Source of the DNA: JAKALD01 sp963817785
GTDB taxonomy: Bacteria > Pseudomonadota > Gammaproteobacteria > Burkholderiales > SG8-39
Length of the DNA: 64,000 nt
Direction: 5' to 3'
Assembly (NCBI GenBank): GCA_963817785.1
Contig: CAWFPL010000005.1
Coordinates: 62,001-126,000, forward strand
Shown here piece after piece: positions 43,954-53,694 of the stretch. Both the position numbers and the translations under genes were made by a program. The first letter of the stretch is position 1; each line of letters begins with the position of its first letter. The notes below the pieces were generated by a model that saw only the letters and a program-made list of their open reading frames with translations, was not told the origin of the DNA and did not search any database.

Positions 43954-44200
43954 GCCCGCTCGGAGATGATCATGCTCTGGAGGGCTGTGGCGGAAGTATG
44001 CGTGTGGTGGAGGGCCGGCACAGGAACCCAACCCACGGACGGCAAGGGAAAAGGCCGGCCCTCGGCGCGGCGCATGTGGTTGGTAAGATTGAGGAATTCG
44101 CCAATGCCGCCAGCACCCGCTGCTGGCGCTTTGTGCAAATAGCTGAACGATTTCAATCCTCCGAGCGCCGTCGCCTCGGATTCGGTCAAGGCTCAGGCTC
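43954..44200. other. Candidate oriT region upstream of the relaxase gene
   Basis: 247 bp without a convincing gene. GAGGGCCGGC (44010-44019) and GCCGGCCCTC (44054-44063) form a perfect 10-bp inverted repeat around a 34-base spacer; flanking ATGCG (43998) and CGCAT (44071-44075) extend the same symmetry. The relaxase gene starts just downstream, the usual oriT position. No known nick-site sequence was recognised. Confidence 0.5.
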
Positions 44201-45952
44201 ATGACGGCGCGCGACGACGATCTCCGCGTCCGGCCCGGGCGCATCCAGCACGGCAACCGCGGCGGCAAGCGTCCCCAGACCTTCGTCGGCGAGGTGATGC
44301 GGGCCGCTAAGAAGGCCGGGCATGTCGGCAACAGCTTCCGCTCGAGCCAGGGCCGCAGCCGCTCGCGGTTCGGCCGCGGCCGGCGGGCGGCGGTCTCCAT
44401 CCGCCTGCGTTCCAATGCCCGGCGCGTGGTGATGAAGGCGCGCGTCGTCCGCCATCAAGGCACGCGCTTCCGCTCCGCACCGCTCCCAAAGCATATCGCG
44501 TACCTGAAGCGCGAGGGCGTGACGCGCGACGGCGAGGACGCGCGCATGTTCGACACCGCCTCCGACGCAGCGGACGAACGCGCCTTCGCCGAGCGCTGCG
44601 AGGATGACCGCCATCATTTCCGCTTCATCATCTCGCCCGAAGACGCGGCCGAGCTCGGAGACCTCAAGACCTTTACCCGCGAGCTGATGGCTGACGTCGA
44701 GAAAGATCTCGGCACGAAGCTCGACTGGGTGGCGGTCGATCATTGGAACACCGACAACCCGCATGTTCACGTCCTCATTCGTGGCCGCGCCGACGACGGT
44801 CAGGACCTGGTCATCAGCCGCGAATACATCAGCCGGGGATTTCGAGATCGCGCCGCCGAGCGCGTCACCATGGAGCTTGGCCCGCGCAGCGAGCAGGAGA
44901 TCCGCACTGCGCTGGAAAAGGAAGTCGAGGCGGAACGCTGGACCAGCCTCGACCGCGCCTTGCGCGACATCTCCGACGAATGCGGTAGCGTCGCCGATCT
45001 GAGACCAGGCCCCAACGCCGAAGACCCGGAGCTGCGAAACCTGTTGCTGGGACGGGCTGCCAAGCTCGAACGCCTCGGTTTGGCTGACCCGGTCGGACCT
45101 GCCTGCTGGACGTTGAAGCCAGGGCTCGATCAGACGCTCCGCCAGCTCGGCATCCGAGGCGACATCATCAAGACCATGCACCAGGCCATGAGCGTTGCCG
45201 GGCGCGAACCGGATGTCAGCACCTTCGCTCTGCATGGAGAAGAGCCGTCCGATCCGGTGCTTGGCCGGCTGGTGAAACGTGGCCTCGACGACGAGCTGAA
45301 GGGGAGCGCTTACGCGATCGTCGCCGGCGTCGATGGACGCACCCATCACCTAAAGTTCTCCGACATCGAGATGACCGGCGATGCGCCCACGGGCGCCATC
45401 GTCGAGGCGCGGGCCTATGACGACACGAACGGACGGCACCGCCTCTCGCTCGCCACGCGCTCGGATTTCTCGGTCGAGGCGCAGGTGACCGCGTCTGGCG
45501 CGACCTGGCTCGACCGCCAGCTTCTTGCCAAGGACTCGCCGCTCAGCGGGGGTGGGTTCGGCGCCGAGGTGCGCGACGCCATGGAAGCGCGTGTCGATCA
45601 TTTGGCCGAGGAAGGCCTCGCCCGCCGGCAGGGGCAGCGCGTGATCTTTGCCCGCGATCTCCTCGCGACCCTGCGGCGACGGGAACTGGAGGACGCGGCG
45701 GCGAAACTCTCGGCCGAGGCAGGACTTGCTTATCAGCCAGCGGCGGAAGGCGAGAGTGTCTCGGGCGTCTATCGGCAACGGGTGACGCTCGCCTCCGGCC
45801 GGTTCGCCATGATCGATGACGGGCTCGGTTTCCAGCTCGTGCCGTGGCGGCCGGCACTCGAGAAGGAACTCGGCCGCGAAGTGCGCGGTGTCATCGCGCC
45901 CGGAGGGAACGTGGAGTGGAGTCTCGGCCGGAAGCGGGGGCTGGGACTATGA
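44201..45952 (+). CDS. Relaxase with DUF3363 domain
   Basis: 583 residues. The relaxase metal site is DHWNTDNPHVHVLIRG (three-His motif) near residue 180. A basic N-terminal 90 residues may bind DNA. The C-terminal half is the DUF3363 region seen in RlxS-type relaxases of ICEMlSymR7A and in Tn4371-like elements. It nicks oriT and carries the strand to the recipient. The short ORF and traG follow with 4-base overlaps. Confidence 0.85.
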   Translation: MTARDDDLRVRPGRIQHGNRGGKRPQTFVGEVMRAAKKAGHVGNSFRSSQGRSRSRFGRGRRAAVSIRLRSNARRVVMKARVVRHQGTRFRSAPLPKHIAYLKREGVTRDGEDARMFDTASDAADERAFAERCEDDRHHFRFIISPEDAAELGDLKTFTRELMADVEKDLGTKLDWVAVDHWNTDNPHVHVLIRGRADDGQDLVISREYISRGFRDRAAERVTMELGPRSEQEIRTALEKEVEAERWTSLDRALRDISDECGSVADLRPGPNAEDPELRNLLLGRAAKLERLGLADPVGPACWTLKPGLDQTLRQLGIRGDIIKTMHQAMSVAGREPDVSTFALHGEEPSDPVLGRLVKRGLDDELKGSAYAIVAGVDGRTHHLKFSDIEMTGDAPTGAIVEARAYDDTNGRHRLSLATRSDFSVEAQVTASGATWLDRQLLAKDSPLSGGGFGAEVRDAMEARVDHLAEEGLARRQGQRVIFARDLLATLRRRELEDAAAKLSAEAGLAYQPAAEGESVSGVYRQRVTLASGRFAMIDDGLGFQLVPWRPALEKELGREVRGVIAPGGNVEWSLGRKRGLGL

Positions 45953-46065
45953 GGATTGCAGCGCTAACCGTCCGATTGCTTCGCCACCGTATCCAGGTTC
46001 CCGACCCCTGGCAGTTCGGGCTTGCGTCCGCCTTTCGCGATGCGGCTGATCTGGTGTCGCCATGA
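45949..46065 (+). CDS. 38-codon ORF bridging relaxase and traG
   Basis: Starts with ATG overlapping the relaxase stop and stops over the traG start (ATGA at both ends). Product MRIAALTVRLLRHRIQVPDP, then WQFGLASAFRDAADLVSP. No family known. It could be a real micropeptide or a translational bridge that couples traG to the relaxase. Confidence 0.35.
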   Translation: MRIAALTVRLLRHRIQVPDPWQFGLASAFRDAADLVSP

Positions 46066-48044
46066 ACGCGACCAAAATTCTCTGGGGCCAGATCTTTCTC
46101 GTCTGTGCTGTCGTCGTCGGCTTCGTATGGGGCGCGACGGAATGGACGGCGTGGCAGCTCGCCTTCCAGCCGCAGCTTGGCCATCCCTGGTTCACTTTGT
46201 TCGGGTGGCCGGTCTATCAGCCTCCCGCCTTCTTCTGGTGGTGGTTCGGCTATGACGCCTACGCCCACGAGATCTTCGTCACGGGCGGCTTCATTGCCGG
46301 CGCGGGCGGTGTCGCGGCTTTCGTGGTTGCGGTCGCGATGTCGGTGTGGCGCGCCCGCGAAGTGAAGAAGGTGACGACCTATGGCTCCGCACGATGGGCC
46401 GAAGCGCGCGAGATTCGCAAGGCCGGGCTTCTTCATCCCGATGGCGTTCTTCTCGGCCTCTGGCGTGGCGCCTATCTCCGTCACCATGGCCCTGAGCATG
46501 TGCTTTGCTTTGCGCCGACCCGCTCCGGCAAAGGCGTCGGCCTGGTTGTGCCGACGCTGCTGACCTGGCCGGGATCCGCCATCGTCCATGACATCAAGGG
46601 TGAGAATTGGGGCCTGACCGCCGGCTGGCGAGCGCGCTTCGGTAAGGTGCTGCTGTTTGATCCGACCAACACAAAGAGCGCCGCCTACAATCCGTTGCTC
46701 GAGGTCCGCCGCGGCGAATGGGAGGTACGCGACGTCCAGAACATCGCCGACGTACTGGTCGATCCCGAGGGCGCGCTGGAGAAAAGGAACCACTGGGAGA
46801 AGACCAGCCATTCGCTGCTCGTCGGCACCATCCTGCATGTGCTCTATGCGGAGAAGGACAAGACCCTCGCCGGCGTCGCCAGCTTCCTCTCCGACCCGAA
46901 GCGGCCGATCGAAACGACGCTGCGGGCGATGATGACGACGCCCCACCTGGGGAGGGCGGGCGTCCACCCCGTCGTCGCGAGCGCCGCGCGCGAACTGCTC
47001 AACAAGAGTGAGAACGAACGCTCCGGCGTGTTGTCCACGGCCATGTCGTTCCTTGGCCTCTATCGGGACCCGGTCGTCGCCGCGGTCACGCGGCGCTGCG
47101 ACTGGCGCATCCGCGATCTCGTCGAAGCCGAACGCCCGGTGACGCTCTACCTCGTCGTGCCGCCGTCGGACATCAGCAGGACCAAGCCCCTCATTCGCTT
47201 GATCCTCAATCAGATCGGCCGGCGTCTTACCGAAGAGCTGGACTCGAAGAGGCGACAGCATCGGCTGTTGCTCATGCTCGACGAATTTCCCGCGCTCGGC
47301 CGTCTCGACTTTTTCGAGAGCGCATTGGCCTTCATGGCAGGCTACGGGCTGAAGAGCTTCCTCATCGCCCAGAGCTTGAACCAGATCGAGAAAGCGTACG
47401 GGCAGAACAACTCCATTCTCGACAACTGCCATGTGCGAGTGAGCTTCGCCACGAACGATGAGCGAACCGCCAAGCGGGTCTCCGACGCGCTCGGCACCGC
47501 GACCGAAATGCGCGCCATGAAGAACTATGCCGGCAGCCGCTTGAGCCCATGGCTCGGCCACTTGATGGTCTCGCGCCAGGAAACTGCGCGGCCACTCCTC
47601 ACGCCAGGCGAGGTCATGCAGCTCCTGCCGGATGACGAGCTCGTTCTAATCTCCGGCTGCCCACCTATCCGGGCAAAGAAAGCGCGCTATTTCGAAGACC
47701 CTGAGATGCAGACGCGCATCCTCCCGCCGCCGGCGCTTACCAGTCCCAAATCGCCGCCGACCGACGAACGCCTTCCAGCCCCGCACGGCGGCGATTGGGC
47801 CGGCGCCGTCGCCGCGCCGGCGGCATCCGACACAGAAGATCCCGCCAACGCCGGAATTCGGCGCGAACCCGAATTGCCGGAGCACGAAGAGATCGTGCCC
47901 GAGCCGCCAAAGCCCGTTCATGAGTTCGAGCCGGCGGACGAGGAGCCGGACGACGAGGTTCAGCGCCAGCGCATCATGCAGCGCACCTTCGGAACGGTCG
48001 CCCGCCAGGTCTCGCTCGATCCGGGCGACGACATGCAGATGTGA
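46062..48044 (+). CDS. traG: Type IV coupling protein TraG/VirD4
   Basis: 660 residues. Two N-terminal membrane segments (IFLVCAVVVGFVWGA and FIAGAGGVAAFVVAVAMSV) precede the ATPase core with FAPTRSGKGVGLV (Walker A), LLMLDEFPALGR (Walker B) and KSFLIAQSLNQIE. It links the relaxase-DNA complex to the Trb channel. The C-terminal 100 residues are Pro/Glu-rich. ATG overlaps the preceding small ORF. Confidence 0.9.
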   Translation: MNATKILWGQIFLVCAVVVGFVWGATEWTAWQLAFQPQLGHPWFTLFGWPVYQPPAFFWWWFGYDAYAHEIFVTGGFIAGAGGVAAFVVAVAMSVWRAREVKKVTTYGSARWAEAREIRKAGLLHPDGVLLGLWRGAYLRHHGPEHVLCFAPTRSGKGVGLVVPTLLTWPGSAIVHDIKGENWGLTAGWRARFGKVLLFDPTNTKSAAYNPLLEVRRGEWEVRDVQNIADVLVDPEGALEKRNHWEKTSHSLLVGTILHVLYAEKDKTLAGVASFLSDPKRPIETTLRAMMTTPHLGRAGVHPVVASAARELLNKSENERSGVLSTAMSFLGLYRDPVVAAVTRRCDWRIRDLVEAERPVTLYLVVPPSDISRTKPLIRLILNQIGRRLTEELDSKRRQHRLLLMLDEFPALGRLDFFESALAFMAGYGLKSFLIAQSLNQIEKAYGQNNSILDNCHVRVSFATNDERTAKRVSDALGTATEMRAMKNYAGSRLSPWLGHLMVSRQETARPLLTPGEVMQLLPDDELVLISGCPPIRAKKARYFEDPEMQTRILPPPALTSPKSPPTDERLPAPHGGDWAGAVAAPAASDTEDPANAGIRREPELPEHEEIVPEPPKPVHEFEPADEEPDDEVQRQRIMQRTFGTVARQVSLDPGDDMQM

Positions 48045-48049
48045 CGCCC

Positions 48050-48487
48050 ATGCGCACCAAGCACACGTTTCGACTTCCCCCCGATCTCGCCGGCAAGCTC
48101 GCTGACTATGCTGCTCGCAAGCGCGTGCCGCAGGCGCTGGTGGTCGAGGCTGCGCTCGCCTCGCATTTGTCGCCGGACGGCGCCGACCGGCTGGAGGCGG
48201 CGCTGGCGCGACGTCTCGATCGCATGACGCGGCAGATGGAGCGGATCGAACGGCACGTCACCATCTCGAATGAAGCGCTGGCCGTGTTCGTGCGCTTCTG
48301 GCTGACGAGTACGCCAGCTCTGCCGGACACTGCTCTGGCGGCCGCGCAAACCAAAGGGCGCGAGCGCTACGACGGTTTCGTCGAAGCTCTCGGCCGACGG
48401 CTCGCGCGTGGGCGCAAGCTTGCCGACGAGGTGAGTCAGGACGTCGCTTCCGAGTCGGAACACGACGCGACGACGAACGGCACCTGA
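48050..48487 (+). CDS. Ribbon-helix-helix (CopG-like) protein after traG
   Basis: 145 residues, start MRTKHTFRLPPDLAGKLADY, a CopG-type strand and helix, followed by a helical tail with RLDRMTRQMERIERHV. It begins 5 bp after traG. Such proteins are constant between traG and trbB in Tn4371-like elements and may regulate the trb genes or assist at oriT. Confidence 0.75.
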   Translation: MRTKHTFRLPPDLAGKLADYAARKRVPQALVVEAALASHLSPDGADRLEAALARRLDRMTRQMERIERHVTISNEALAVFVRFWLTSTPALPDTALAAAQTKGRERYDGFVEALGRRLARGRKLADEVSQDVASESEHDATTNGT

Positions 48488-48631
48488 CAGCCGACCATCC
48501 CCGCGGCTTGTCTTTCTATCCCAGAGCACTCCCGCCTCATCATCGTTGTTGCAGAGACCCATTTCCGGCTCTTTCTAATCAACCCCGCTGACACATGCGC
48601 CTCTGAGGAGGCGGAGATACGGGGTTCTTGA

Positions 48632-49597
48632 GTGACGACGATATCCCTCAGATCGGAAGTTTTCGCCCGCGGCGCGCGCATGCTGCGCACCGCGCTCGGG
48701 CCGGCGATCTCCGCCTATCTCGAAGATCCCACCATCGTCGAGGTGATGCTCAATCCCGATGGTCGGTTGTGGATCGACCGGTTGTCGGGTGGCCTCGAAG
48801 ACACCGGCTGCCGCGTCACGCCGGCGGACGCCGAGCGCATCGTGCGCCTGGTCGCGCACCACGTCGGCGTTGAGGTGCATGCCGGCAGCCCGCGCGTCTC
48901 GGCGGAGCTGCCGGAAGGTGGGGAGCGGTTCGAGGGCCTGGTGCCGCCGGTGGCTGCGGCGCCGTGCTTCGCCATCCGCCGCCCGGCGGTCGCGGTGTTC
49001 ACGCTCGGCGATTATGTCGATGCTGGCATCATGTCGTGCGGCCAGGCGGAACTGCTGCGCGTCGCAGTGCGCGAGCGCAGGAACATTCTCGTCGCCGGCG
49101 GCACCTCGACCGGCAAGACCACGCTGGTCAACGCGCTGCTCGCCGAGGTCGCCAAGACCGGCGACCGGGTGGTGTTGATCGAGGATACGCGCGAGCTGCA
49201 ATGCGCGGCGCCAAACCTCGTAGCGCTGCGCACCAAGGACGGCGCAGCTTCGCTGTCCGATCTCGTCCGCTCCGCCCTTCGGCTTCGGCCCGACCGCATC
49301 CCGATCGGCGAGGTGCGTGGCGCGGAGGCCCTGGACCTCCTTAAAGCCTGGGGCACCGGCCATCCCGGTGGCGTCGGCACGCTGCACGCCGGCTCGGCCA
49401 TCGGCGCGCTGCGCCGCCTCGAGCAACTCATCCAGGAAGCCGTCGTGACGGTCCCGCGCGCCCTGATCGCCGAGACCATCGATCTCATCGCGGTCCTCGC
49501 CGGCCGCGGCTCCGCGCGACGGCTCGCCGAGCTGGCCGCGGTCAAGGGCCTCGGCCCGACCGGCGATTACGTCCTCATCCCCGCAGGAGAACCGTGA
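48632..49597 (+). CDS. trbB: TrbB conjugal transfer ATPase
   Basis: 321 residues, GTG start. VirB11-type ATPase with VAGGTSTGKTTLVNALL (Walker A), LIEDTRELQC (Asp box), GEVRGAEALDLLKAW and GTLHAGSAIGALRRLEQL (His box). Powers pilus assembly. First of the trb operon; the 144-bp gap before it should contain a promoter and has a CGCCTC/GAGGCG repeat at 48598-48613. ATGA overlap with trbC. Confidence 0.9.
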   Translation: MTTISLRSEVFARGARMLRTALGPAISAYLEDPTIVEVMLNPDGRLWIDRLSGGLEDTGCRVTPADAERIVRLVAHHVGVEVHAGSPRVSAELPEGGERFEGLVPPVAAAPCFAIRRPAVAVFTLGDYVDAGIMSCGQAELLRVAVRERRNILVAGGTSTGKTTLVNALLAEVAKTGDRVVLIEDTRELQCAAPNLVALRTKDGAASLSDLVRSALRLRPDRIPIGEVRGAEALDLLKAWGTGHPGGVGTLHAGSAIGALRRLEQLIQEAVVTVPRALIAETIDLIAVLAGRGSARRLAELAAVKGLGPTGDYVLIPAGEP

Positions 49598-49920
49598 TGC
49601 TGCTCAACCGTGCCCGCCGTGCGCTTGCCACGGCTTCGACCTTCGTCTTCGTCGCGCTCGCCACCGCGCCGGCCTATGCCGCCGGCTCCAACATGCCCTG
49701 GGAGCAGCCGCTAACGCAGATCCTGGATTCGATCCAGGGTCCGGTCGCCAAGGTCATCTCGGTGATCGTCATCATCGTCACCGGCCTGACGCTCGCCTTC
49801 GGCGAAACCTCCGGCGGCTTCCGCCGGCTGATCCAGATCGTCTTCGGCCTGTCGATCGCCTTTGCTGCTTCGAGCTTCTTCCTGACCTTCTTCCAGTTCG
49901 GCGGCGGAGTGCTGCTGTGA
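49597..49920 (+). CDS. trbC: TrbC pilin precursor
   Basis: 107 residues; a signal peptide (TASTFVFVALATAPAYA) and two hydrophobic segments (KVISVIVIIVTGLTLAF and IQIVFGLSIAFAASSFFLTF), the VirB2/TrbC pilin form, matured by TraF. ATG at 49597 overlaps the trbB stop. Confidence 0.87.
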   Translation: MLLNRARRALATASTFVFVALATAPAYAAGSNMPWEQPLTQILDSIQGPVAKVISVIVIIVTGLTLAFGETSGGFRRLIQIVFGLSIAFAASSFFLTFFQFGGGVLL

Positions 49921-50189
49921 TGGAGCAGGATGCGCCCATCATCGGCTTTTACGCGCCCGTCCATCGCGCCCTGACCGAACCGATCCTGCTCGGCGGGGCG
50001 CCGCGCGCGGTCGCGATCGTCAACGGTACGCTCGCCGCTGCCGTCGGGCTTGGACTTCGCCTCTGGATCGTCGGCGGAGCGATTTGGCTGATCGGGCATG
50101 TCGCGGCGGTATGGGCCGCCAAGCGTGATCCCGCCTTTGTCGACGTGGTGCGCCGCCACCTGCGCTATCCGCAGCATCTGGTTTCGTGA
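49920..50189 (+). CDS. trbD: TrbD membrane protein
   Basis: 89 residues, VirB3-like. APIIGFYAPVHRALTEPILL then two hydrophobic segments (AVAIVNGTLAAAVGLGLRLW, WLIGHVAAVWAA). ATG at 49920 overlaps the trbC stop; the GTG at 49917 is an alternative. Confidence 0.85.
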   Translation: MEQDAPIIGFYAPVHRALTEPILLGGAPRAVAIVNGTLAAAVGLGLRLWIVGGAIWLIGHVAAVWAAKRDPAFVDVVRRHLRYPQHLVS

Positions 50190-50199
50190 GGTTCGATCG

Positions 50200-52632
50200 A
50201 TGATGAACCTCGCAGAATACCGCCATCGCACGCAGAATCTCGCCGACTTCCTGCCCTGGGCGGCGCTGGTTGAGAAAGGCGTCATCCTCGACAAAGACGG
50301 TTCGTTCCAGCGGACAGCGCGCTTTCGTGGCCCCGATCTTGATTCGGCGACGCCGGCCGAGCTGGTCGCGATCACCTCCCGGCTCAACAATGCGCTGCGT
50401 CGTCTGGGCTCCGGCTGGGCGGTGTTCATCGAGGCGCAGCGGGTGCCCGCGCAGCGCTACCCCGTCGGGCAGTTTCCCGATCCGACGTCCGGCCTGGTCG
50501 ATGCCGAGCGCCGCGCGCAGTTCGAGGAAGAAGGCGCGCACTTCGAGAGCCGCTATTTCCTGACGCTGCTGTGGCTGCCGCCGGCCGACGACGCCGCGCG
50601 CGCCGAAAGCTGGCTGTATGAGGGCCGCACGCATGCGGGCGCCGATTGGCGCGCGGTGCTGGAAGGTTTCATCGACCGTACCGATCGCGTGCTCGCGCTG
50701 ATCGAGGGCTTCATGCCTGAAGCCGACTGGCTCGATGACGGCGAGACACTGACCTACCTGCATTCCTGCGTCTCGACCCGTCGCCAGCGCGTGCGCGTCC
50801 CCGAGACGCCGATGTATCTCGACGCCATCCTGGTCGACGAGGACCTGACGGGCGGTTTGGAGCCGCGTCTCGGCCGCGCCCATCTGCGCACGCTCACGAT
50901 CATGGGCTTCCCGTCACAGACCTGGCCGGGCCTGCTCGACGACCTCAATCGCTTGGCCTTTCCCTACCGCTGGGCGACACGCGCCGTCTGTCTCGACAAG
51001 ACCGACGCGACCAGGCTGCTCGGCAAGATTCGCCGCCAGTGGTTCGCGAAGCGCAAGTCGATCATGGCGATCCTCAAGGAAGTCATGACCAATGAGGCGT
51101 CGGTCCTGATGGACTCCGATGCCGCCAACAAGGCGCTCGATGCCGACGCCGCGCTGCAAGAGCTCGGCACAGACCTTGTTGGCGAGGCCTATGTCACCGC
51201 CACGGTAACGGTCTGGAGCGAGGACCCGCGGATCGCCGATGAGCGCTTGCGTCTGGTCGAGAAGGCCATCCAGGGCCGCGACTTCACCTGCATGCGCGAG
51301 GGCGTCAACGCCATCGAGGCATGGCTCGGATCGCTCCCCGGCCATGTCTACGCCAATGTCCGCCAGCCGCCGGTTTCGACGCTCAACCTCGCGCACATGA
51401 TGCCGTTTTCGGCGGTCTGGGCCGGGCCGGAACGGGACGAGCATTTCCAGGCGCCACCGCTGTTCTTCGCACGGACGGAAGGATCGACGCCGTTCCGCTT
51501 CTCACTCCATGTCGGCGATGTCGGCCATACGCTGATCGTCGGCCCGACCGGCGCCGGCAAAAGCGTCTTGCTAGCGCTGATGGCGCTACAGTTCCGCCGC
51601 TACGCCGGTGCGCAGGTCTTCGCCTTTGACTTCGGCGGATCGATCCGCGCGGCTGCGCTCGCCATGGGCGGCGACTGGCACGATCTCGGCGGTGCGTTGG
51701 CAGACAACGCCAGCGCGCCCGTCGCCTTGCAACCACTCGCACGCGTCGACGATGCCGGCGAGCGCACCTGGGCGGCGGAGTGGGTCGCGACGCTGCTCGC
51801 GCGAGAATCCGTCACCGTCACCCCTGAACTGAAAGAGCATCTATGGTCGGCCCTGACCTCGCTTGCCTCCGCGCCGGTTTTGGAGCGGACGATCACCGGC
51901 CTGTCGGTGCTGTTGCAGTCCAATGCGCTCAAGCAGGCGCTCCAGCCCTATACGGTCGGCGGGCCATGGGGCCGTTTGCTCGACGCGGAGACCGAGCGCC
52001 TCGGCGAAGCGGAGGTTCAAGCCTTCGAGACCGAGGGCCTGATCGGCGCCGGCGCGGCGCCAGCCGTGCTGTCTTATCTGTTTCACCGTATCGAAGATCG
52101 CTTCGACGGTCGCCCAACCTTGCTCATCGTCGACGAGGGGTGGCTCGCGCTCGACGATCCCGGCTTCGCCGGCCAGCTCCGCGAATGGCTGAAGACGCTG
52201 CGGAAGAAGAACGCGTCCGTCATCTTCGCCACCCAATCGCTCGCCGATATCGACGGGAGCGCCATCGCGCCGGCGATCATCGAAAGCTGCCCAACCCGGA
52301 TTCTATTGCCAAACGAACGCGCGCTCGAGCCGCAGATCGCGGCGATCTATCGGCGCTTCGGTCTCAACGACCGGCAGATCGAGATCCTGAGCCGGGCGAC
52401 GCCGAAGCGTGAATATTACTGCCAGTCGCGGCGCGGCAATCGCGTGTTCGAGCTCGGCCTGTCCGAAGTCGCGCTCGCCTTCACCGCCGCCTCGTCGAAG
52501 ACGGACCAGACCGCCATCGATGAGATCCTCGCCGCCCACGGTCGCGACGGCTTCGCCGCCGCGTGGCTGCGCCGCAAGGACCTCGATTGGGCGGCCGACA
52601 TGCTCACCCGCAAAGAAGAGGTTTCGTCATGA
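50200..52632 (+). CDS. trbE: TrbE transfer ATPase
   Basis: 810 residues, VirB4 family. VGPTGAGKSVLLALMALQF (Walker A), TLLIVDEGWLALD (Walker B) and FATQSLADID are visible. It energises substrate transfer with TrbB. ATG at 50200 is preferred over upstream codons because GAGG lies 9 bases before it and the conserved N-terminus (NLAEYRHRTQNLADFLPW) begins there. Confidence 0.9.
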   Translation: MMNLAEYRHRTQNLADFLPWAALVEKGVILDKDGSFQRTARFRGPDLDSATPAELVAITSRLNNALRRLGSGWAVFIEAQRVPAQRYPVGQFPDPTSGLVDAERRAQFEEEGAHFESRYFLTLLWLPPADDAARAESWLYEGRTHAGADWRAVLEGFIDRTDRVLALIEGFMPEADWLDDGETLTYLHSCVSTRRQRVRVPETPMYLDAILVDEDLTGGLEPRLGRAHLRTLTIMGFPSQTWPGLLDDLNRLAFPYRWATRAVCLDKTDATRLLGKIRRQWFAKRKSIMAILKEVMTNEASVLMDSDAANKALDADAALQELGTDLVGEAYVTATVTVWSEDPRIADERLRLVEKAIQGRDFTCMREGVNAIEAWLGSLPGHVYANVRQPPVSTLNLAHMMPFSAVWAGPERDEHFQAPPLFFARTEGSTPFRFSLHVGDVGHTLIVGPTGAGKSVLLALMALQFRRYAGAQVFAFDFGGSIRAAALAMGGDWHDLGGALADNASAPVALQPLARVDDAGERTWAAEWVATLLARESVTVTPELKEHLWSALTSLASAPVLERTITGLSVLLQSNALKQALQPYTVGGPWGRLLDAETERLGEAEVQAFETEGLIGAGAAPAVLSYLFHRIEDRFDGRPTLLIVDEGWLALDDPGFAGQLREWLKTLRKKNASVIFATQSLADIDGSAIAPAIIESCPTRILLPNERALEPQIAAIYRRFGLNDRQIEILSRATPKREYYCQSRRGNRVFELGLSEVALAFTAASSKTDQTAIDEILAAHGRDGFAAAWLRRKDLDWAADMLTRKEEVSS

Positions 52633-53372
52633 TTACGCGTCGCCTGCGTGCCGGTCTCATCGCCGGCGTCGCCGCCTTGTCCATAGCCACCTTCAGCCTT
52701 CCCGCCCACGCGCAGTGGATCGTGTTCGACCCGACCAACTTCGGGCAAAACATCCTGACCGCCGCGCGCGAGCTCCAGCAGGTCAACAATGAAATCCAGA
52801 TGCTGGAGAACCAGGCGACCTCCCTGATCAATCAGGCGCGCAACCTGGCGAGCCTGCCCTATTCGTCCCTGGCGCAACTCCAGCAGCAGATCGCACAGAC
52901 CCAGCAGCTTCTCGCGCAGGCGCAACGCATCGCCTACAGCGTGAGCACGATCGACCAGGCGTTCACGCAGACCTACCCGCAGGCCTATTCCGGTTCGACG
53001 TCGTCGCAGCAGCTACTCACCGATGCCCAGACCCGCTGGCAGAACGCGCTTGCGGGCTTCCAGGACACCATGCGGGTGCAGGCCGGCGTGGTCACGAACC
53101 TCAACACCACGCGCACGCAGGTCAATGCGCTCGTCTCGTCGAGCCAATCGGCCACCGGCGCGCTTCAGGCCGCGCAATCCGGCAACCAGCTCGTCGCGCT
53201 CCAGACCACGCAGCTCGCCGACCTAACCGCCCTAATGGCGTCGATCGCGCGGGCGCAGAGTCTTGAGGCGGCGCGTACGCTCGAAACCCAGGCGCAGGCG
53301 CAAGCGCAGACCAACAATTTCCTCAATTACGGGTCCGGCTATCAGGCCGGCTCCGCGCAGATGTTCCACTAA
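52629..53372 (+). CDS. trbJ: TrbJ periplasmic transfer protein
   Basis: 247 residues with signal peptide (AGVAALSIATFSLPAHAQW), then Gln-rich coiled-coil helices (LQQVNNEIQMLENQATSLIN, LQQQIAQTQQLLAQAQ), the VirB5-like TrbJ form. ATG overlaps trbE. The stop overlaps the next start. Confidence 0.87.
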   Translation: MITRRLRAGLIAGVAALSIATFSLPAHAQWIVFDPTNFGQNILTAARELQQVNNEIQMLENQATSLINQARNLASLPYSSLAQLQQQIAQTQQLLAQAQRIAYSVSTIDQAFTQTYPQAYSGSTSSQQLLTDAQTRWQNALAGFQDTMRVQAGVVTNLNTTRTQVNALVSSSQSATGALQAAQSGNQLVALQTTQLADLTALMASIARAQSLEAARTLETQAQAQAQTNNFLNYGSGYQAGSAQMFH

Positions 53373-53689
53373 TGCGCGGCCGTCTCCTCAACATGCCGGC
53401 GATCGGTCGCGCCGTCGGCTTCGCCCTGGTCGCCATCGCGATCGTTGCCGCGGCGCTGCACTTTCGGACACGCGAGTCGCACGTCCAAGGCCCGAATGTG
53501 AGTCCGGCGACAGCCTCCGATCCGCTCACTGCGGAGCTCCAGCGGTGTCAGGTGCTCGCCACGCAGGCGAAGGATGACGCCACTTGCGAAGCCGCCTGGG
53601 CCGAGAGCCGGCGCCGCTTCTTCACCTATCCGTCACCACCAAGCGCCGCGACCCCGCCGACCGCTTCACCGAAATCCTCCGACAGGTAA
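53372..53689 (+). CDS. trbK: TrbK-like entry exclusion protein
   Basis: 105 residues. One N-terminal membrane segment (AVGFALVAIAIVAAALHF) then a small periplasmic domain with two cysteines (LQRCQVLATQAKDDATCEAAW), the TrbK-alt pattern. It should block entry of a second copy of the element. TAATG overlap with trbJ. Confidence 0.75.
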   Translation: MRGRLLNMPAIGRAVGFALVAIAIVAAALHFRTRESHVQGPNVSPATASDPLTAELQRCQVLATQAKDDATCEAAWAESRRRFFTYPSPPSAATPPTASPKSSDR

Positions 53690-53694
53690 GCGGT

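Noticed and set aside
43950..44204. 84-codon frame starting on the transglycosylase stop
   Set aside because: No domain, odd composition, and it covers the inverted repeat that looks like oriT; treated as noncoding.
45891..47561. Minus-strand 556-codon open frame opposite traG
   Set aside because: TraG ATPase motifs and coupling to neighbours are on the plus strand.
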